The notes: generated by a model not told the origin, from the sequence alone. 13,996 bases of DNA from Oscillospiraceae bacterium (GCA_016296235.1 JAEDJR010000031.1:1-13996); one strand, 5' to 3'; positions 7,056 to 13,861 are shown, counted from the stretch's first letter. Made by a program: numbers and translations.

Positions 7056-7094
7056 GTAACAGCCACAGTAGTTTCGCACTGCTGTGGCTGTTGC
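7056..7094 (+). terminator. Strong hairpin after the malQ-tmk-DUF1653 group
   Basis: Arms 7056-7071 and 7079-7094 pair over about 16 bp (AACAGCCACAGTAG with CTGCTGTGGCTGTT plus flanking pairs) around a 7-nt loop. No U-tract follows on either strand, so termination is plausible but not proven. Confidence 0.4.
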
Positions 7095-7136
7095 GATATC
7101 ACGCGGGATTGAGCAGAGCCGCAAATTGGGATTTGA

Positions 7137-7300
7137 CGCACCCCCTCGTGCCCCCTCCAGAGGGGGCTGTCAGCGAAGCTGACTGGGGGTTGTATCGACA
7201 AGCAGTTTTACCGAAAGAACGATACAATTGCAAACTTGCAGCAACCCCCAGCCTCCGCTGCGCTCCGGCAGCCCCCTGTAGAGGGGGCACGAGGGGTGCG
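7137..7300 (+). repeat. 164-bp MITE-like element with terminal inverted repeats (copy 2)
   Basis: The ends are inverted repeats: 7137-7169 begins CGCACCCCCTCGTGCCCCCT, and 7269-7300 is its near-exact complement. Each end contains its own palindrome (CCCCCTCCAGAGGGGG on the left, CCCCCTGTAGAGGGGG on the right). Next inward come diverged stems, then CTGGGGGTT on each side. An inner pair, TTGTATCG (7190-7197) and CGATACAA (7220-7227), flanks the centre. There is no transposase, so it is a non-autonomous or REP-like dispersed element. It is inverted relative to the copy at 3301-3438. It lies between a hairpin and the DUF2284 promoter. No clear target-site duplication is visible. Confidence 0.85.
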
Positions 7301-7371
7301 TGCATTATCAAATCATCCGTGAGCGAATACTCCAGTGTTAATTCAAGCTTGTTCTTTTGCTGTTTTTTTCC

Positions 7372-7399
7372 TTGCAATTTCGGAAAAAAACGCTATGAT
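7372..7399 (+). promoter_or_regulatory. Promoter of the DUF2284 gene
   Basis: TTGCAA at 7372-7377 and TATGAT at 7394-7399 with a 16-nt A/T-rich spacer, 28 nt before the chosen start. It follows the repeat element directly and probably drives the DUF2284-GH13-Nudix run. Confidence 0.6.
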
Positions 7400-7426
7400 A
7401 AAGAAAAAACGAAAGGAATGCCATTC

Positions 7427-7966
7427 ATGGAATCAATGGTTACACAGGCCCTGGAATTGGGCTTTTCCAACGCAGCGGTGTTGGATACCTGGGAGATCCC
7501 CTTTGAACCGGCCTTCCGGGTTTGCTGCGAGGACAATGCCTGCGGAAAATACGGCGTCAACTACAGCTGCCCGCCAACTTGCGGCACCACAGATGAGATG
7601 GCGGATAAAATCCGTGCCTACCCCAAGGCGCTGATTCTACAGACCATGTGGGACATCGACAGCGAGGATGGCCCTGCAGTCAAGCGCTGCAAGGGCGAGC
7701 ACAACCGGATGTCCCGGACGCTGATTGCCAGGCTGCAGACGGAAACCCAGGGCTTTATGATCGGCGCCTCCGGCTGCAGCCTCTGTGAGACCTGCGCTCT
7801 GGTGGAGGGCGTGCCCTGCCGGTTCCCGGAGCAGATGGCCTCCTGCATGGCGGCTTACTGTGTCTATGTCCGCCAGTTGGCGGAGCGATGCGATATGGAG
7901 TACGATTCCGGCCCGGGCATTGTCAATTTCTTTGGCATGTATGTGTTCCGGGACAGACAGCCGTAA
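7427..7966 (+). CDS. DUF2284 family cysteine-rich metal-binding protein
   Basis: Predicted cytosolic metal-binding protein of 179 residues, belonging to the DUF2284 family (predicted metal-binding proteins of unknown function). It has 13 cysteines. One cluster is CCEDNACGKYGVNYSCPPTC (residues 33-52) and the other is CSLCETCALVEGVPC (117-131), followed by Cys140, Cys145 and Cys155. This pattern suggests an iron-sulfur or zinc site. ATG 7427 is preferred because AAGGA lies 9-10 nt upstream; ATG 7418 is in frame but almost touches that site. Longer upstream reading runs through the repeat element and is not credible. The GH13 gene starts 42 nt downstream with its own ribosome site, so cotranscription is likely but the functional link is unclear. 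Confidence 0.85.
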   Translation: MESMVTQALELGFSNAAVLDTWEIPFEPAFRVCCEDNACGKYGVNYSCPPTCGTTDEMADKIRAYPKALILQTMWDIDSEDGPAVKRCKGEHNRMSRTLIARLQTETQGFMIGASGCSLCETCALVEGVPCRFPEQMASCMAAYCVYVRQLAERCDMEYDSGPGIVNFFGMYVFRDRQP

Positions 7967-8008
7967 CAGGCAGAAATAACGAAATCTACCAAAAAAGGAG
8001 AGAATTCC

Positions 8009-9547
8009 ATGCCGAAATGGCTTGACAACGCGATTTTTTATGAAATCTATCCCCAATCCTATCGGGATACCAATGCCGACGGAATCGGAGATTTGAATGG
8101 CATTACAGAGAAGCTGGACGAAATTCAGGCGTTGGGCTGCAATGCCCTGTGGCTGAATCCCTGCTTTGCCTCCCCCTTTGGGGACGCCGGCTACGATGTG
8201 GAGGACTACTACACCGTAGCGCCCCGGTACGGCACCAATCAGGATTTGAAAAACCTCTTTGACGAGGCCCACAGGCGGGGCATGCATGTTTTGCTGGATC
8301 TGGTGCCGGGCCACACGTCTGTGGCGCATCCCTGGTTCCGGGAATCCTGCCGGGCAGAGAAGAATGCGTACACCGACCGGTATATCTGGACGGATAATGT
8401 CTGGGTTTCGCCGGAGAACATGGGCTGTATCCGTGGGATCTCGGAGCGGGCCGGCAGCTGTGCGGTGAACTTCTTCTCCCACCAGCCGGCTCTGAACTAT
8501 GGCTATTATGAGATTACCCAGCCCTGGCAGCAGCCCATGGACGCCGAAGGCCCCATGGCGACCCGGGAGGCCATGAAGGATGTGATGCGCTTCTGGCTGC
8601 AGATGGGCTGTGACGGCTTCCGGGTGGATATGGCCGGATCGCTGGTGAAGAACGATCCGGAGGGTGAGGGCACCATCCGCCTGTGGCAGGATATCCGGGC
8701 CTTCCTGGACCGGGAGTTTCCCGATGCTGCGATGGTATCGGAATGGGGCGAGCCGGACAAGTCCCTCCGGGGCGGGTTCCATATGGACTTTCTGCTGCAA
8801 TTCGGCCCGTCCCACTATAACGACCTGTTCCGCTGCCAGGAGCCGTTCTTCAGCAGCCGGGGCAAGGGGGACGCATCGGAATTCGTGGCGAAATACCTGG
8901 AGAATTACGAAAAAACCCAGGGCAGAGGCCTGATGTGCATTCCCTCCGGCAACCACGATATGATCCGGCTGGCCCATACGGTGCAGGGAGAGGACCGCAA
9001 GATTGCCTTTGCGTTCCTGCTGTCCATGCCCGGCGCACCGTATATTTACTATGGCGACGAAATCGGTATGGATTATGTGGAGGGCCTGCACTCCGTGGAG
9101 GGCGGTTATGAGCGTACCGGCTCCCGGACGCCCATGCAGTGGGACGGCACAACCAATGCCGGTTTCAGCGCCGCTCCCAGGGAGAAGCTGTACATCCGCC
9201 AGGATGAGACCCCCGGACGGCCGACCCTGGAGGCACAGAAGGCCGATGAAAACTCCCTCTATCATGAAATCCGCCGCCTGACTGCCATCCGCCAGGCCCA
9301 TCCTGCCCTGCAGAGCAACGGGGCGATTGAATTTGTCTATGCGGAAAAGGACGCCTATCCGCTGGCCTATGTGCGTTCCTGCGGCGAAGAGAGATTGCTG
9401 GTGATTCTCAACCCCGCTGCCCGTCCCGTGTCCTTTGCCAGCCCGCTGGTTCCCGGCGAGGCGGTCTATGTCTTTGGCGGCCGTGTTTCCTGCGAAGAGG
9501 GAACCATCTTGGTTCCGCCCTGCTCCGCCGGATTCTACCGGGTATAA
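8009..9547 (+). CDS. GH13 alpha-amylase-family glycoside hydrolase (alpha-glucosidase-like)
   Basis: Predicted intracellular alpha-glucan-active enzyme with a (beta/alpha)8 barrel, 512 residues and no signal peptide. The N-terminus WLDNAIFYEIYPQSYRDTNADGIGD is typical of glucosidases and trehalose-synthase-like GH13 enzymes. Region I reads DLVPGHTS, with Gly where most members have Asn. Region II is GFRVDMAG with nucleophile Asp207. Region III is VSEWGEP with acid/base Glu245. Region IV is SGNHDM with Asp317. PYIYYGDEIGM and RTPMQWDGTTNAGFS follow, then a C-terminal beta domain. The ATG at 8009 has AAAGGAGAG upstream. The exact substrate cannot be assigned; oligo-alpha-glucosides are likely. 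The Nudix gene begins 3 nt after its stop. Confidence 0.92.
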   Translation: MPKWLDNAIFYEIYPQSYRDTNADGIGDLNGITEKLDEIQALGCNALWLNPCFASPFGDAGYDVEDYYTVAPRYGTNQDLKNLFDEAHRRGMHVLLDLVPGHTSVAHPWFRESCRAEKNAYTDRYIWTDNVWVSPENMGCIRGISERAGSCAVNFFSHQPALNYGYYEITQPWQQPMDAEGPMATREAMKDVMRFWLQMGCDGFRVDMAGSLVKNDPEGEGTIRLWQDIRAFLDREFPDAAMVSEWGEPDKSLRGGFHMDFLLQFGPSHYNDLFRCQEPFFSSRGKGDASEFVAKYLENYEKTQGRGLMCIPSGNHDMIRLAHTVQGEDRKIAFAFLLSMPGAPYIYYGDEIGMDYVEGLHSVEGGYERTGSRTPMQWDGTTNAGFSAAPREKLYIRQDETPGRPTLEAQKADENSLYHEIRRLTAIRQAHPALQSNGAIEFVYAEKDAYPLAYVRSCGEERLLVILNPAARPVSFASPLVPGEAVYVFGGRVSCEEGTILVPPCSAGFYRV

Positions 9548-9550
9548 GCC

Positions 9551-10045
9551 ATGGAGCTGTGGGACGCTTACGACCGCCAGGGGAACAAAACCGGAGAGAC
9601 CCTGGTGCGGGGAGAACCCATTCCGCCGGGCCGGTACCATCTGGTCAGCTGCGTGGTGGTGCGGCACCGGGACGGGGACTTTCTGCTGATGCGGCGGTCG
9701 CCGGAAAAGGAGGTTTACCCCAACGTGCTGGAGATCGGTGCAGGAGGCAGCGCCCTGCAGGGGGAAAGCGCCTTGGACTGCGCCCGCCGGGAGCTGCGGG
9801 AGGAGACCGGGATTGACCGGGGCGACCTGACGGAAACCGGACGGATGGTCAGCCACGATACCATCTATGCGGGCTTTCTCTGTGTCACCGACTGGCCCAA
9901 GGACGGGATTTGCCTACAGCCGGGTGAGACGGTGGACTATTGCTGGCTCAGCCAAGAGAAATTTATCGAATTCTTTGACTCCGCAGCCTGTATTGACCGC
10001 CAGAAACGGCGGCTGCGGGAATTTGTGGACGGACTGCGGTCATGA
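9551..10045 (+). CDS. Nudix hydrolase
   Basis: Predicted Mg-dependent hydrolase of a nucleoside-diphosphate-linked compound, or an isopentenyl-diphosphate-isomerase-like protein; 164 residues. The Nudix box is complete at residues 66-88: Gly66, Glu72, then RELREETGI with the metal-binding Glu81, Glu84 and Glu85. The opening MELWDAYDRQGNKTGETLVRG resembles the IPP-isomerase-like Nudix group that often carries generic hydrolase annotation. The start at 9551 is 3 nt after the GH13 stop and has no clear Shine-Dalgarno sequence, so it probably depends on translational coupling. The substrate is unknown. It is the last gene before a strong hairpin. Confidence 0.9.
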   Translation: MELWDAYDRQGNKTGETLVRGEPIPPGRYHLVSCVVVRHRDGDFLLMRRSPEKEVYPNVLEIGAGGSALQGESALDCARRELREETGIDRGDLTETGRMVSHDTIYAGFLCVTDWPKDGICLQPGETVDYCWLSQEKFIEFFDSAACIDRQKRRLREFVDGLRS

Positions 10046-10050
10046 ATCGC

Positions 10051-10095
10051 ATCAAACGCGCACCGGGAGGGAGCTCCTTCCGGTGCGCGTTTGAT
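10051..10095 (+). terminator. Strong hairpin after the Nudix gene
   Basis: A perfect 16-bp stem: ATCAAACGCGCACCGG (10051-10066) pairs with CCGGTGCGCGTTTGAT (10080-10095) around a 13-nt loop, 5 nt after the Nudix stop. The U-rich part is weak (GTTTGATTCT), but the stem strength and position between two transcription units favour a terminator. Confidence 0.65.
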
Positions 10096-10103
10096 TCTGC
10101 CTA

Positions 10104-10132
10104 TTGACAGAAAACTGTATTAGTATTATAAT
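10104..10132 (+). promoter_or_regulatory. Consensus sigma-A promoter of the GntR-ABC operon
   Basis: TTGACA (10104-10109) and TATAAT (10127-10132) with the ideal 17-nt spacer. The -10 box lies inside the dyad at 10113-10165, so a repressor bound there would block the promoter. Confidence 0.9.
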
Positions 10133-10165
10133 ACGGTTAAACCGTATTATACGAATAGTACAGTT
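10113..10165 (+). promoter_or_regulatory. 53-bp nested dyad, probable GntR operator
   Basis: One symmetric structure centred on 10139. The core arms ATAATACGGT (10128-10137) and ACCGTATTAT (10141-10150) are perfect around TAA. The outer arms AACTGTA (10113-10119) and TACAGTT (10159-10165) are perfect too. Between them the match is imperfect. It covers the -10 box and the probable transcription start, immediately before the regulator gene, as expected for autorepression by a dimeric GntR protein. Confidence 0.75.
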
Positions 10166-10178
10166 GGGAGGTGCGCAC

Positions 10179-10565
10179 TTGATATCCTTTGATGGACTGA
10201 TTCTGACGGCGGGATCGCCCATTTATCAGCAGATTGTCCTGTACGTCAAGCGGGGCATGGCGGCCGGAACCATCGCGGACGGCGACGAGCTGCCCTCCCG
10301 GCGGGTGCTGTCGGCGCTGCTGGGGGTCAATCCCAACACCATCCAGAAGGCCTGCCGGATGTTGGAGGAGGAGGGGCTGCTGTGCTCCCATGCCGGGGCC
10401 AAGAGCTATGCCTCGGTTTCTCCCCGGCAGATGGAGCAGATCCGGCGGCAGCTGCTGGAGGCCGATGCCCGCACCCTGGTGCAGGCCATGAAGCAGATGG
10501 GCGTCACCCGGGAGGAAGCGGTGGCGCTGATTACCGAGCTGTGGAAAGGAGAGGAGGAAATATGA
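10179..10565 (+). CDS. GntR-family (YtrA subfamily) transcriptional regulator
   Basis: DNA-binding repressor-type protein of 128 residues. The winged helix-turn-helix spans about residues 13-80. It opens with SPIYQQIVLYVKRGMAAGTI and the hallmark GDELPSRR, then the recognition part VNPNTIQKACRMLEEEGLL. A short helical C-terminal tail takes the place of a large effector domain, which is the YtrA pattern. The start is a TTG at 10179 served by GGGAGGTG about 7 nt upstream; no in-frame ATG fits this site. Its stop overlaps the next ATG by 4 nt (ATGA), so it is coupled to the permease gene. It probably represses its own ABC operon through the dyad upstream. The inducer is unknown. Confidence 0.92.
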   Translation: MISFDGLILTAGSPIYQQIVLYVKRGMAAGTIADGDELPSRRVLSALLGVNPNTIQKACRMLEEEGLLCSHAGAKSYASVSPRQMEQIRRQLLEADARTLVQAMKQMGVTREEAVALITELWKGEEEI

Positions 10566-11266
10566 GGCGGATCTTGTCAACCTGCGCTGTGGCGGCCCGG
10601 GCCATTGTTTGGAAGCTGCTGCTGCTTCTGGCTGTGATGGCCGCAGTGGAAACCGGCCTGTTCCGGGCCTTTGCGTGGGAAAAGGACTTCGGCGACTGGC
10701 TTTATGCGGCCCATATCAAGCAGGTCTTCAGACTGGGCTTCCTGGCCCTGACGGCGGTGCTGAGTCTCCAGGGCTGCGACTTTGGCGGCGGGAAACTGGG
10801 CTACACCCTGCGGCGGCTGCCCCAGGGGGAGCGGACTGTCAGCCTGCTGTGGGTGATGGTGCATTTTGCCGCATACGTCATTCTGTGGGCGGCCCAGGTG
10901 GGACTGGTGCTGCTGTTCTGGAACATATATGCCCAAAATCCCATGACGGACGGCTCCCGGCTGGAGCTTCTGGTGGCGTGCTACCGGAACAGTTTTCTCC
11001 ACCGGCTGCTGCCCATGGCATCCGTTGGCAGCTGGATCGTCAACGGCCTGTGGCTTCTGAGTCTCAGCGTCCAAACGGTGAACCTGGGCTGGTACCAGCG
11101 GCGGGGACGCCTTGGCCTCTGGCCTCTGCTGGGGCTGTGCGCCTGGCCGTTCCTGTGGCCCGGGATCCTGAGCCTCACCACGGACACCATCTGGAGTCTG
11201 CTGTTTGGAGCCTATTTGGTCGGCGGCTTGTATCTTCTGCTGAGGAGGGAACCCGATGAAGCTTGA
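10562..11266 (+). CDS. ABC transporter membrane protein (larger permease subunit)
   Basis: Integral membrane protein of 234 residues with about six hydrophobic segments, near residues 13-35, 50-68, 95-122, 155-175, 190-210 and 213-230. It resembles ABC-2-type exporter permeases in layout rather than by a diagnostic motif. Between the second and third segments it carries YTLRRLPQGER, a probable cytoplasmic contact loop for the ATPase. A related YTMRRLPNRRE occurs in the next gene. The ATG at 10562 overlaps the gntR stop and has GGAGAGGAGG upstream. The 3' end overlaps the next gene by 11 nt, consistent with one polycistronic, coupled unit. Confidence 0.85.
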   Translation: MRRILSTCAVAARAIVWKLLLLLAVMAAVETGLFRAFAWEKDFGDWLYAAHIKQVFRLGFLALTAVLSLQGCDFGGGKLGYTLRRLPQGERTVSLLWVMVHFAAYVILWAAQVGLVLLFWNIYAQNPMTDGSRLELLVACYRNSFLHRLLPMASVGSWIVNGLWLLSLSVQTVNLGWYQRRGRLGLWPLLGLCAWPFLWPGILSLTTDTIWSLLFGAYLVGGLYLLLRREPDEA

Positions 11267-11705
11267 TTGGAACCACTTTGTCCCCTTGGGCATGGAGGGA
11301 AAAAAGGTCCGGAACTGGTTTACCCTGGCTCTGGGCATGGGCATGGGCTACAGCGTCCGGTTTCTGCTCCGCTTGGTGAACGCCCGGTCCGAGTTATACG
11401 TCTGGCAGGGCAACAGGAGAGTGCTGCCCCCCGGCGCGGCGCTGCCGCCCTTTTGGGAATTGATGGAGGGAGCGTTCCTCCTGCTGGCTGTGGCGGCGGC
11501 CTGTATGCCCCTGGCGGCGTTGGGCCTGTACGGGTATCACTATCTGGAGGGCCGCAGCATCTACACCATGCGCCGCCTGCCCAACCGGCGGGAGCTGTGG
11601 CGGCGGTGCCTGACCCTGCCGGTCTGGACGGCCCTGGCCTGCGGTCTGGCGGCCCTGGCCCTGACGGGATTGTACGCTCTGATTTATCTTGCGGTGAAGC
11701 CTTAG
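11256..11705 (+). CDS. Small membrane protein of the ABC module (second permease-like subunit)
   Basis: Membrane protein of 149 residues with about three hydrophobic segments (near 21-40, 70-93 and 122-146). I do not recognise a named family. The YTMRRLPNRRE stretch near residues 104-114 matches the equivalent loop of the preceding protein, so the two are probably distant paralogues forming a heteromeric channel. This one is much shorter, with half the membrane segments. The ATG at 11256 has GGAGGG 6 nt upstream, inside the previous gene. The ATPase gene follows after 9 nt. A regulatory or assembly subunit is an alternative. Confidence 0.8.
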   Translation: MKLDWNHFVPLGMEGKKVRNWFTLALGMGMGYSVRFLLRLVNARSELYVWQGNRRVLPPGAALPPFWELMEGAFLLLAVAAACMPLAALGLYGYHYLEGRSIYTMRRLPNRRELWRRCLTLPVWTALACGLAALALTGLYALIYLAVKP

Positions 11706-11714
11706 GAGGTTCCT

Positions 11715-12446
11715 ATGCTGGAAATAAAGCAATTAACAAAAAAGTATGGCACAACCACCGCCCTGGAGGGGGTGGATCTGCAGCTGGACCGGGGAGAGAT
11801 CGTGGGTCTCTTCGGAGAAAACGGCGCGGGCAAGACGACGCTGATGAAATGCGTCCTGGGACTGCTGCGCCATGAGGGCCAGGTGCTGCTGGACGGCGCG
11901 CCCATCACCGGGAAGAACATCGAAAAGCTGTCCTTTGCCACCTGCGAGCACTCCTATTTCCCCAATCTCACGGCCCAGGGCCACCGGGAGTTCTACCGGG
12001 GCCAGTTCCCGGCCTTCCGGGAGAAGCGCTTTGAGGCTCTGATGGAGTTCTTCGAATTGCCGCTGCACAAGCCCATCCGCAGCTTCTCCACGGGCCAGCG
12101 GAACCAGTTCGAGGTGATTCTGGCCCTGAGCCAGGGGGCGGACTACATTCTCATGGACGAACCCTTTGCCGGAAACGACGTGTTCAACCGGGAGGATTTC
12201 TACAAGGTGCTCCTGGGGGTTCTGGAGCCCACGGAGACGGTGCTCCTGTCCACCCACCTGCTGGAGGAGGTGGAGCAGTTCATCGGCCGGGCCGTGCTGC
12301 TGCATCGGGGCCGGATTGTGGGCGACGTGTCCATGATGGAGCTGGAGGACCAGGGCCGGGATCTGATGTCCTATGTGAAGGACGTGTTCCGCTACCGGGC
12401 CGACCGGGCAGCCAAAGCGCTGGAGCAGCTGTCCGGCGGCGAATGA
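11715..12446 (+). CDS. ABC transporter ATP-binding protein
   Basis: Cytosolic ATPase of the module, 243 residues. Walker A is GENGAGKTT at 34-42, the signature is SFSTGQRNQ at 123-131 (in place of LSGGQ), Walker B is YILMDEP at 144-150 with catalytic Glu149, and the switch histidine is His181 in LLSTHLLEEVEQ. The Q-loop position appears to hold CEHS rather than a clear glutamine, as in some Ytr/exporter-type ATPases. The C-terminal 40 residues are charged and may contact the membrane subunits. ATG 11715 has AGGAGGT just upstream. The protein belongs with the two permease genes before it; an exporter of drug, peptide or lipid is the broad expectation and the substrate is unknown. Confidence 0.95.
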   Translation: MLEIKQLTKKYGTTTALEGVDLQLDRGEIVGLFGENGAGKTTLMKCVLGLLRHEGQVLLDGAPITGKNIEKLSFATCEHSYFPNLTAQGHREFYRGQFPAFREKRFEALMEFFELPLHKPIRSFSTGQRNQFEVILALSQGADYILMDEPFAGNDVFNREDFYKVLLGVLEPTETVLLSTHLLEEVEQFIGRAVLLHRGRIVGDVSMMELEDQGRDLMSYVKDVFRYRADRAAKALEQLSGGE

Positions 12447-12465
12447 AACGCGGGGAGGTGCTTGC

Positions 12466-13809
12466 ATGAAAAAGAGTCTCATAGCCCTGGCGATTCTCCT
12501 GGCGCTGGCCGTGGCAGGAATCGCGGCGGGCTTCCGGTATGCCGATGACGGAAAGGATCAGGTGACGGTCACGGAGCAAACCATCCTGGGAGACCCCGCC
12601 ATGGCCCGGGGCCTGATTCTGGAGACCCGCTACAGCTATGACAATCAGATCTTCTGGCACACGGTCTGTCCTGTGTCGGCGGAACCACAGCCGGAGACGG
12701 AGTTCCGGTTCTATTCCATCCAGCAGCAAACGGCCAGGGAGACGGAGAATGTTCTCTACCTGTATGCGGGGAATTACAGCTTTGGCATGAGCGGCAGCAT
12801 CGATCTGGAATGGGAAAAAGAGAATGCCCGGATCGACGGCACCATGATTCTGCCGGTGCTTGACGTGGCCGGCCGCACGGCGGCGGGGGAAATCCGCACG
12901 GAAACCCTGTCTCTGCGGGACTATTATGACTGGTTCCCGATCTGTATGGACGGCACGCTTATGCTGGACATCCAGAATGAGGACGAGTGGGCGGAGAAAC
13001 TGAACCGGCTGTTTCCCGTCCCGATACCGGAGAGCCTGCAGGTGGAGGTGACGGTGTCCAGGGCGGAGAACGGCGCCGTATATGAGGTGAATTGCCAGGA
13101 TGTTATTACCGACACGCCGGTCTGGATGAGCGCCGAGTGTGCCGTCATGGAGGATGCAGTCTATCTGCTGCCGACGGGCAATGTGGATTTCAGCCATCTG
13201 CCCCTGGGCTACGGCGTCTACCGGATTCCCAGGAAAGCGTCGTCCCAACGGGCTTCCGAAACCGTTCTGGATCTGGATCAGGCGGAAAACGTGTTTGCCG
13301 TTGATCCGGCCCAGAGCCAGGCGGTTCGCCTGCTGCAGGGATTGGATGAGGGAGAGCTGCTGATCCTGGAGGACAGCACCGGGATGATGACCGTTCTGGA
13401 CGCGGCCCGGGGAGAAGTGCGCCAGCGATTGGATCTCGGTCAGACCACGAGGGCCACGGTCTGGCGCCATGAAAACCTCCTGATTCTGGCCTTCGGACTG
13501 TATGAGGAGGAAACACAGCTGCAGGTATGGCAGCGGGAAAACGGCGCCTACCACCTGTGGCTGGAGACGGATATGGTGCCCATGAACGGGGACAACGCCT
13601 ACATGGCGCCGGTCTTTGCCTTTGACGGCCGGAGACTGGCCGTGGCGGCGGGTCTGCAAACCTACCAGGGTGTGTCCCACCGGGCAGCGGTCTACGACCA
13701 AACCGGCGCCATTTATGCCGGAGACTATCTCTACAGCTGCGACAATCTCCCGGATCCGCCCCACACCTGGGAGGTGGAAACACCCCTGCTGGCCCGCTGG
13801 GAGAAATGA
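12466..13809 (+). CDS. Membrane-anchored exported protein with beta-propeller-like C-terminal repeats
   Basis: I do not recognise a named family. The 447 residues start with MKKSLIALAILLALAVAGIAAG (in part), a signal anchor or uncleaved signal peptide with no lipobox cysteine, so most of the protein should lie outside the membrane. Residues about 30-250 are acidic and beta-rich. From about 265 there are repeated beta units with alternating hydrophobics, such as LLILEDSTGMMTVLDAARG, LLILAFGLYEEETQLQVWQ and RLAVAAGLQTYQGVSHRAAV, resembling PQQ/WD-type propeller blades. ATG 12466 has GGGGAGGTG upstream and lies 19 nt after the ATPase stop, so it is the last gene of the GntR-ABC operon. It may sense or hand over the ABC substrate outside the cell; this is inference from position. 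Confidence 0.85.
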   Translation: MKKSLIALAILLALAVAGIAAGFRYADDGKDQVTVTEQTILGDPAMARGLILETRYSYDNQIFWHTVCPVSAEPQPETEFRFYSIQQQTARETENVLYLYAGNYSFGMSGSIDLEWEKENARIDGTMILPVLDVAGRTAAGEIRTETLSLRDYYDWFPICMDGTLMLDIQNEDEWAEKLNRLFPVPIPESLQVEVTVSRAENGAVYEVNCQDVITDTPVWMSAECAVMEDAVYLLPTGNVDFSHLPLGYGVYRIPRKASSQRASETVLDLDQAENVFAVDPAQSQAVRLLQGLDEGELLILEDSTGMMTVLDAARGEVRQRLDLGQTTRATVWRHENLLILAFGLYEEETQLQVWQRENGAYHLWLETDMVPMNGDNAYMAPVFAFDGRRLAVAAGLQTYQGVSHRAAVYDQTGAIYAGDYLYSCDNLPDPPHTWEVETPLLARWEK

Positions 13810-13814
13810 TATGT

Positions 13815-13852
13815 CTGGTTTTCTGCCATGGCTTTGAAACAGCAGAAGCCAG
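13815..13852 (+). terminator. Hairpin after the propeller protein gene
   Basis: CTGGTTTTCTGC (13815-13826) pairs with GCAGAAGCCAG (13842-13852) with one bulge, 5 nt after the stop. No U-tract follows, so it is only a candidate operon end. Confidence 0.4.
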
Positions 13853-13861
13853 TCGGGCGCG

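Noticed and set aside
3301..7300. Possible CRISPR array or composite transposon bounded by the two inverted repeat copies
   Set aside because: There are only two copies, with no regular spacing and no cas or transposase genes. The intervening genes are ordinary housekeeping ones, so a composite element is not supported.
7091..7426. Upstream extension of the DUF2284 gene by about 110 codons
   Set aside because: The extension translates the repeat element and the promoter. The ribosome site and family similarity both place the start at 7427.
7637..9856. Minus-strand open frame of 739 codons opposite the DUF2284, GH13 and Nudix genes
   Set aside because: Same artefact of GC-rich codon use: it covers three well-supported plus-strand genes and has no recognisable domain.
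12280..13764. Minus-strand open frame of 494 codons opposite the ATPase end and propeller gene
   Set aside because: It overlaps the ATPase C-terminus and a gene with a good ribosome site and signal anchor, and its own translation shows no family features.
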